Source: an uncultured Gemmatimonadota bacterium (GTDB taxonomy: Bacteria > Gemmatimonadota > Gemmatimonadetes > Gemmatimonadales > Gemmatimonadaceae). From it: DNA of 8,380 nt. The notes under the pieces were generated by a model, which was not told where the DNA came from, did no database searches, and saw only the letters and a list, made by a program, of their open reading frames with translations. Every line of letters starts with the position of its first letter. Position 1 is the stretch's first letter. Shown here piece after piece: positions 1 through 5,091 of this stretch. Location: positions 1 to 8,380 of the forward strand of contig CAIVJV010000342.1 in assembly GCA_903906325.1 (NCBI GenBank), given 5' to 3'. Position numbers and translations under genes: made by a program.

Positions 1-1722
1 GCCTCGGTCGTGACCGTCTCCGGCCAGCCGGGTCAGGCCCCGGCGATCCGCCTCCGCGCCGCGACGAGCCTCACCGGCTCTGCCGATCCGCTGATCATCA
101 TCGACGGCACCATCACCCGCATGACCCTCGCCGACATCAACACCGAGGACGTCGAGCGGATGGAGGTCATCAAGGGCGCCGCGGCGAGCTCGCTGTACGG
201 CTCGGACGCGGCGAACGGCGTCGTGCAGATCTTCACCAAGCGCGGGGCGCAGCTCGCCGAGGGGCAGACGACCTTCACGGTGCGCAATGAGTTCGGGCAG
301 AGCTGGTTGCCGAACAAGGTCCCTGGGAACATGGCGCATGAGTTCCAGCTCCTCCCGGACGGGAACTTCCGCCGCGACGCCGGTGGCAACCGCGTGCAGG
401 AGACCGATCGCATCGCCGACAATCCGTATCCGGTCTACTACGACCAGCTCGGGCAGGTCTTCCGTCCCGGGCAGTTCATGACCAACTACGCCTCGGTCGG
501 ACAGCGCCGCGGGAGCACCAACTTCAACGTCTCGTTCCACAATTCCCGCGAGACGGGCGTGCTCGGCCTGCTCAATGGCTTCAACCGCCAGAACTTCCGC
601 ATCAACCTCGATCAGGCGATCACCGACGAGCTCACCTTCTCGGCGGGCGCCTTCTATGGCCGGTCTAGCTCGGATGAAGGGGAGAACACGGGGATCTTCT
701 TCGGGCTCCGCTTCCTCGAGCCGAACATCGACCTGCTCGCCCCGAACACCGACGGCTCGCCCTTCAACGCCGTCGTGCGGCAGCCGCCGCTCTCGGGCAA
801 CGTGGTCAACCCGCTCTACGGGCTCAACAACACCGACATCAATCGTGACCGTGACCGCTTCAACGGGACCTTCCGCCTCACCTACAAGCCGTTCAGCTGG
901 CTGACGGCCGAGGGGAACGTCAACTACGAGCAGTCGGGGGAGATGTACAAGTCGTTCAACCCCACCGGGTTCATGAACTCGGCCGGCGCGGTGGATGATG
1001 GGAACATCTTCCAGAGCTCGACCCTCTCGCGCACCAGCAACGTGGGGGCGACCCTCACGGCGCAGAAGAACTTCTCGTGGTTCACCAACACCACCAAGCT
1101 CGCGTGGGTGTTCGAGGACCAGTCGGTCAACAACGTCAATGTCTACGCGGTCGGCCTGACGGTCCCGCGGGTGCCGGAGTTCAGCGCGGCCAATCAGGGG
1201 CTCGACATCTTCCCGGGGTCGCGCTCGGTGTCGATCCGCGCGAACAACCTCTTCGCGATCACGACCTTCGATATCAAGGATCGCTACATCTTCGACGCGT
1301 TGGTGCGTCAGGACGAGTCGTCGCTCTTCGGTGCCAACCAGCGGCGGCAGATCTACAATCGCGTCTCGGGGGCCTACCGTGTCTCCGAGGACATCAAGCT
1401 CCCCGGAGTGGATGAGTTCAAGCTGCGCGCCTCGTACGGCACGGCGGGACTGCGCCCGAGCTTCGACGCCCAGTATGAGATCTTCTCGCTCGTCGGGGGG
1501 GAGCCCGACACCCGTCACGCTCGGGAACTCGGACCTCCGCCCCGCCTTCTCGAAGGAGACGGAGGTCGGGTTCAACCTGACCTTCCTCCAGAACTTCACC
1601 TTCGAGTACAGCTACTCGGACAAGATCACCAGCGACCAGATCCTCCTCGCCCCGGTCTCGGCGGCGACGGGGTACCGGAACACCTGGACCAACGCCGGCA
1701 CCCTCACGGGGAACACGCATGA
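1..1722 (+). CDS. SusC/RagA-like TonB-dependent transporter, 5' part: plug and first half of barrel (partial, frameshifted)
   Basis: Outer-membrane active transporter of the SusC/RagA family, which imports large ligands together with a SusD lipoprotein using TonB energy. The reading frame is open from base 1, so the signal peptide, N-terminal regulatory-like domain, TonB box and first part of the plug lie outside the window. Visible plug landmarks are PLIIIDG near residue 30 and EDVERMEVIKGAAASSLYG near residues 50-68, followed by ANGVVQIFTKRG, the usual end of a SusC plug. Alternating aromatic and polar barrel strands then run to about base 1494 (FDAQYEIFSLVGG). Beyond the G run at 1495-1501 this frame yields about 73 arginine- and proline-rich residues unlike a barrel, ending at TGA 1720-1722. 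The natural continuation is in the next frame, so this and the following entry are one gene. Family call is firm; substrate is unknown. Confidence 0.9.
   Translation, partial: ASVVTVSGQPGQAPAIRLRAATSLTGSADPLIIIDGTITRMTLADINTEDVERMEVIKGAAASSLYGSDAANGVVQIFTKRGAQLAEGQTTFTVRNEFGQSWLPNKVPGNMAHEFQLLPDGNFRRDAGGNRVQETDRIADNPYPVYYDQLGQVFRPGQFMTNYASVGQRRGSTNFNVSFHNSRETGVLGLLNGFNRQNFRINLDQAITDELTFSAGAFYGRSSSDEGENTGIFFGLRFLEPNIDLLAPNTDGSPFNAVVRQPPLSGNVVNPLYGLNNTDINRDRDRFNGTFRLTYKPFSWLTAEGNVNYEQSGEMYKSFNPTGFMNSAGAVDDGNIFQSSTLSRTSNVGATLTAQKNFSWFTNTTKLAWVFEDQSVNNVNVYAVGLTVPRVPEFSAANQGLDIFPGSRSVSIRANNLFAITTFDIKDRYIFDALVRQDESSLFGANQRRQIYNRVSGAYRVSEDIKLPGVDEFKLRASYGTAGLRPSFDAQYEIFSLVGGEPDTRHARELGPPPRLLEGDGGRVQPDLPPELHLRVQLLGQDHQRPDPPRPGLGGDGVPEHLDQRRHPHGEHA
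1495..1501 (+). other. Seven-G homopolymer at the frameshift point of the SusC gene
   Basis: The run is exactly seven G. Upstream residues fit the family in frame 1 up to FSLVGG; downstream residues fit in frame 2 from SPTPVTLGN. With six G the sequence reads GTC GGG GGG AGC CCG and both halves join without loss, so the defect is one surplus base. It may be a homopolymer assembly error, a real inactivating mutation or a slipping tract that switches the gene on and off. The sequence alone cannot separate these. Confidence 0.85.
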
Positions 1723-2599
1723 GGCCGCCCTCGGGGCCGTCCTCCTCTCTCGAGGCGACATGTTCTGGCGCGTCAATCTGACCGCGGATCGCACGCGGCA
1801 GAAGATCACCGAGCTCAACGTGGCGCCGTTCCTCGCGGGGCCCGATGGCAACACGCAGCTCTTCCGCGTGGCGCCGAACGAGCCGTTCGGCGTGATCTAC
1901 GGGTACAGCTGGATCCGCACGGCGGATGAGCTCGCGGCCTCGCTGGCGTCGGGTAAGCTCGCCGGTGCCGCGGCGGACTACAAGCTCAACGAGGAGGGCT
2001 TCTACGTGAAGGCCTCCGACTGGCGGACGATCAATGAGAAGCCGCTCCGTCGCTACGCCGAGGACGGGACGGCGATCTTCCAGATCGGCGATGTGAACCC
2101 CGACCTCAACCTCGCCCTCAACACCACCTTCCAGATGGGCGGGCTGAGCATCAGCGCCCTCATCACCTCGGTGCAGGGTGGCGACATCTACAACTACACG
2201 CGCCAGTGGCCGTTCAACGAGCAGCGCGACCCGCTCTATGACCAGCGCGGGAAGGTCGAGGAGGAGAAGAAGCCGGTCTCCTACTACCAGACCTTCTACA
2301 ACAACTTCGACGCGAACGACTTCTTCGTGGAGGAGGGCTCGTACATCCGCCTCCGCGAGCTCGCGGTCAACTATCAGCTCCCGAAGGCGTTGGTGAAGCC
2401 GGTCAGCTTCCTCGGGTTCGAGAATGCGCGCCTCGGCATCGTCGGCCGTAACCTCTGGACCTCGACCAACTACTCCGGGTACGACCCGGATGTCACCGGG
2501 ACCTCGGGCCTCGGCGGCAACCCCTTCGTGTACCGCGTGGACTACTTCACCTATCCGCAGTTCCGTACCTTCACCTTCATGCTTGAGCTCGGCTTCTGA
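1502..2599 (+). CDS. SusC/RagA-like TonB-dependent transporter, 3' part: second half of barrel (continuation after frameshift)
   Basis: Continuation of the preceding transporter in the +1 frame. Directly after the G run it reads SPTPVTLGNSDLRPAFSKE, the VTLGN..L.P..S.E pattern found in the barrel of SusC proteins, then regular barrel strands such as FTFEYSYSDKITSDQI. It ends YPQFRTFTFMLELGF with TGA at 2597-2599; a terminal phenylalanine is the usual recognition residue for outer-membrane barrel assembly. Removing one G at 1495-1501 joins both parts into a single protein of about 865 visible residues, fitting a SusC of roughly 1,000 once the missing N-terminus is added. An in-frame ATG at 1475 could be picked as a start by gene finders, but it lies inside sequence better read in the other frame, so I do not regard this as an independent gene. 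The SusD partner begins 26 bases downstream. Confidence 0.88.
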   Translation, partial: SPTPVTLGNSDLRPAFSKETEVGFNLTFLQNFTFEYSYSDKITSDQILLAPVSAATGYRNTWTNAGTLTGNTHEAALGAVLLSRGDMFWRVNLTADRTRQKITELNVAPFLAGPDGNTQLFRVAPNEPFGVIYGYSWIRTADELAASLASGKLAGAAADYKLNEEGFYVKASDWRTINEKPLRRYAEDGTAIFQIGDVNPDLNLALNTTFQMGGLSISALITSVQGGDIYNYTRQWPFNEQRDPLYDQRGKVEEEKKPVSYYQTFYNNFDANDFFVEEGSYIRLRELAVNYQLPKALVKPVSFLGFENARLGIVGRNLWTSTNYSGYDPDVTGTSGLGGNPFVYRVDYFTYPQFRTFTFMLELGF

Positions 2600-2612
2600 G
2601 CCGCGCCCTTAC

Positions 2613-2618
2613 GAGGAG
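2613..2618 (+). promoter_or_regulatory. Ribosome binding site of the SusD-like gene
   Basis: GAGGAG lies seven bases before ATG 2626. This spacing favours that ATG over the second in-frame ATG at 2632, which would sit 13 bases away. Confidence 0.75.
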
Positions 2619-2625
2619 ATCGACG

Positions 2626-4182
2626 ATGCGAATGACGACCTTCCGTGGCCTGGGCCTGGTCGCCGTGCTGACGGTGACGGGGTGCAAGTCGCTGGATATC
2701 ACCAATCCGAACGCGCCGGACGCCTCGCGCGCCCTCGCTGACCCAGCCGCCATCGAGGCGGTGGCGGCGGGCTCGGTTCGGCAGTTCATCAATGCCTACG
2801 AGGGGAACAATGCCGTGGCGCCCCTCGTCACGATGGCGCAGTCGTACAGCGCCTCGTGGAACAACTTCAACATGAACTTCTACTCGAGCCTCGACGCCGA
2901 CGGGACGCGGAACAATCGCTCCTGGCAGAACGATCCGGCGGCGGCGGGTCGGACGAGCGTCGAGCAGTACTGGGAGGGATACTACAGCTCCCTCTCGCTC
3001 GCGACGAACGTGCTGAAGGCGATCCGCAAGAACGGGCTCGTCATCAACACGACGGCTGACACCAAGCGGGCCGAGGCGATCGCGCTCCTGATGCAGGGGG
3101 CCGCGCTCTCCGGCATCGCGATGAACTACGATAAGGGGTACATCATCGACGAGGACGCCGATCTGGCGAACCTCACGTACTCCAACCGGAAGCAGGTCCG
3201 TGACGCGGCGCTGGCGAAGTTCGACAACGCCATCGCGATCGCGACCGCGAACAGCTTCACCACCCCGCCGGCCTGGCTCAACGGGCATGCGTACACCAAC
3301 ACGCAGATCGCCCAGGTCGCCAACACGATGGCGGCGTATCTCCTCGCCAATTGGCCGCGCACCGGGGCGGAGAACACGGCGGTCGATTGGACCAAGGTCG
3401 TGAGCTATGCCTCCAAGGGGATCTCCTCGACCACCCCCTTCGACTTCAAGTTCGAGGGCGATGGGTGCTCCGCCTGGTGCCCTGAGGTCTTGGTCTGGTT
3501 CAACTCGCTCGACACGGGTCGCCTCCACACCCGCGTGGCGAACATGCTCGATGCCTCACAGAAGACCCCGTGGCCGGCCGGGGGCAACCCGCAGCCCGAC
3601 TCGCCCGATAAGCGGCTGGGTGACGGCTCCTTCGGGACGGCGGGGATGATCGCCGGTTTCGGCAATGTCCCCAAGACCGCGAAGGCGGGGACGGACTTCG
3701 CCTACTCCTCGCAGGCGATCTTCAACATGGCGCGTGGGTCGTACCATCAGTCCAACATCGGTCACGTCCGGTATGACGCCACCGGCGTCCAGTCGCCGAC
3801 GGGGATCTACTCCGGGTACGGCACGGTGCCGGTCTTCTCGGCCGCGCAGAACGACCTGCTCTGGGCGGAGGGGCTCATCGAGTCGAACACCAACCTCGCC
3901 CTCGCCGCGACCAAGATCAACAACACCCGCGTCGGGCGCGGCGGGCTCGCCGCCGCCGCGGCGGGCGATGGCCAGGCCGGCCTCCGCACCAAGCTCCGCT
4001 ACGAGATGGAGATCGAGCTCCTCGGGCTCGGTGCGGCGCCGTACTACTATCGCCGGCGTGTGGATGGGCTCGTGACCGGGACCCCGCGCGAGATGCCGGT
4101 GCCCGCCAAGGAGCTCGGTGTCTTCGGGCAGCCCCTCTACACCTGGGGCGGTGCCACCCCGAACTCCCCGACCCCTCCCTGA
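2626..4182 (+). CDS. SusD/RagB-like nutrient-binding outer-membrane lipoprotein
   Basis: Surface lipoprotein that binds ligand and acts as the lid of the SusC channel encoded just upstream. The 518-residue product starts with a lipoprotein signal: a basic N-terminus, a hydrophobic stretch (residues 8-18) and lipobox VTGC with the acylated cysteine at residue 20. ITNPNAPDAS (about 25-34) is the typical opening of mature SusD proteins. The middle is helical, consistent with the TPR-like SusD core. INNTRVGRGGL, then YEMEIELLGLG (about residues 459-469), and PREMPVPAKEL followed by YTWGG near the C-terminus are characteristic of SusD/RagB families. Length is in the normal range. A C-x3-C pair at residues 281 and 285 (GCSAWCP) is not a feature I recognise as standard. 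It is very probably co-transcribed with the SusC gene, with a 26-base gap and its own ribosome binding site; a strong palindrome follows 23 bases after the stop. Substrate is unknown. Confidence 0.95.
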   Translation: MRMTTFRGLGLVAVLTVTGCKSLDITNPNAPDASRALADPAAIEAVAAGSVRQFINAYEGNNAVAPLVTMAQSYSASWNNFNMNFYSSLDADGTRNNRSWQNDPAAAGRTSVEQYWEGYYSSLSLATNVLKAIRKNGLVINTTADTKRAEAIALLMQGAALSGIAMNYDKGYIIDEDADLANLTYSNRKQVRDAALAKFDNAIAIATANSFTTPPAWLNGHAYTNTQIAQVANTMAAYLLANWPRTGAENTAVDWTKVVSYASKGISSTTPFDFKFEGDGCSAWCPEVLVWFNSLDTGRLHTRVANMLDASQKTPWPAGGNPQPDSPDKRLGDGSFGTAGMIAGFGNVPKTAKAGTDFAYSSQAIFNMARGSYHQSNIGHVRYDATGVQSPTGIYSGYGTVPVFSAAQNDLLWAEGLIESNTNLALAATKINNTRVGRGGLAAAAAGDGQAGLRTKLRYEMEIELLGLGAAPYYYRRRVDGLVTGTPREMPVPAKELGVFGQPLYTWGGATPNSPTPP

Positions 4183-4205
4183 TCCCACGGGGTCAGATCG
4201 CTGAG

Positions 4206-4243
4206 GACCGAGGGGGAACGCCGATCGGCGTTCCCCCTCGGTC
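4206..4243 (+). terminator. Probable intrinsic terminator: 38-base perfect palindrome after the SusC/SusD pair
   Basis: Arms 4206-4222 and 4227-4243 pair over 17 bases with no mismatch around a GATC tetraloop, starting 23 bases after the SusD stop. The GC-rich stem is followed by only a short T run (GTTT, 4244-4247), so the U-tract is weak, as is common at high GC. Position and stem strength support termination of the upstream operon. A DNA-binding site is a less likely alternative. Confidence 0.8.
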
Positions 4244-4253
4244 GTTTCACCCC

Positions 4254-4259
4254 TATCCT
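4254..4259 (+). promoter_or_regulatory. Possible -10 element (TATCCT) for a leaderless transcript
   Basis: TATCCT matches four of six bases of the TATAAT consensus and the TAnnnT pattern. It ends six bases before ATG 4266, which would put the transcription start on or next to the start codon. No convincing -35 is seen: at 17-base spacing the hexamer is TTCCCC, inside the terminator stem. Tentative. Confidence 0.25.
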
Positions 4260-4265
4260 TGAGAG

Positions 4266-5081
4266 ATGACGAAGCCCTGTCGTCGGACCGGCTGGCCCCA
4301 CGTGGTCGCCTTCGCGTCGCTCCTCGCGGCCCTGGCAGCCCCATCTGGCGCCCCCCTGGGCGCACAGGCGGCGTTCGCCACCCTCAAGGGCGTGGTCACC
4401 GATGCGGCGACGCAGCAGCCCGTCAGCGGGGTGCGGGTGGTGATCGCCGCCACCGGGCGCTATGCGACCACCGATTCGATCGGGGTCTTCGAGCTGCGGG
4501 AGATCCCCTCAGGGGTCATCCGCTTCTTCTTCACCGCGCCGGGGTACCCGCGCACTTCCGTGGTCCTCGCCCTCGCGAAGGGGGAGACCATGGTCCAACG
4601 CTTCGAACTCGAGGCAGCCAGCGCCGAGGTGGCTGCCGGAGACTCGACCGCGAAGGTCCAACGCCTCCCCGCCGCGGAGGTCACGGCAGAGCCCTCACGT
4701 GGGGTCCGCTATGAGGACTTCGAGCGGCGGCTCAAGACCGGGCGCGGACAGTATGTGACGCGCGAGGTGATAGAGGAGCGTGCCTACAACAGTCTCGTCG
4801 ATGCGGTGCGAGGGCTTCGGGGGGTGGCGATCGAGTGCGGCGGGAGCCGTGGCTGCCTCGTCCGCATGGCCCGAGCCCTGCCCGGCTGCTATCCGCAGTA
4901 CATCGTCGATGGGCGCCCCGATAACTTCTTCGGCCCGAACGTCGCCGTGCGCGACATCGAGGGGATCGAGGTCTACGCCGGCGCGTCGGACGTCCCCGGG
5001 GAGTTCGCGGGGACCGATGCGGGGTGTGGCGTCGTCGTCATCTGGACGCGGAACGGCCCACCGCCACCGCGGAAGCCCTGA
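4266..5081 (+). CDS. Secreted protein with carboxypeptidase-regulatory-like domain and TonB plug-like domain, no barrel
   Basis: The 271-residue product has a Sec-type signal (basic start, hydrophobic residues about 12-25, likely cleavage near LGAQA, about residue 35). Residues about 38-118 form a carboxypeptidase-regulatory-like beta-sandwich (LKGVVTDAATQQPVSGVRVV, then SIGVFELREIP). Residues about 150-263 resemble a TonB receptor plug: DFERRLKTGRGQYVTREVIE, VDAVRGLRGV, PQYIVDGRP, VRDIEGIEVYAGASDVPGEF and CGVVVIWTRN. This is the order of the head of a SusC protein, but the chain stops after the plug, with a proline-rich tail. Four cysteines (191, 197, 208, 254) lie in the plug part and could form disulfides in the periplasm. 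The stop is clean and nothing barrel-like follows, so it looks complete rather than truncated. No clear ribosome binding site precedes the ATG; GAGAG touches it and is too close. It follows the SusC/SusD terminator and converges on the peptidase gene. Function is unknown. Confidence 0.85.
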   Translation: MTKPCRRTGWPHVVAFASLLAALAAPSGAPLGAQAAFATLKGVVTDAATQQPVSGVRVVIAATGRYATTDSIGVFELREIPSGVIRFFFTAPGYPRTSVVLALAKGETMVQRFELEAASAEVAAGDSTAKVQRLPAAEVTAEPSRGVRYEDFERRLKTGRGQYVTREVIEERAYNSLVDAVRGLRGVAIECGGSRGCLVRMARALPGCYPQYIVDGRPDNFFGPNVAVRDIEGIEVYAGASDVPGEFAGTDAGCGVVVIWTRNGPPPPRKP

Positions 5082-5091
5082 TCCGCGCCGT

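Noticed and set aside
1495..1501. Programmed -1 ribosomal frameshift at the G run.
   Set aside because: A -1 shift moves into the third frame, not the second one that encodes the rest of the barrel; a +1 shift or one-base deletion is needed, and no stop codon sits at the site to promote a +1 shift.
2551..4365. Minus-strand open frames (2551-3528 and 3556-4365) opposite the SusD-like gene.
   Set aside because: Both are low-complexity shadows of a well-supported lipoprotein gene, with no motif, signal or ribosome binding site.
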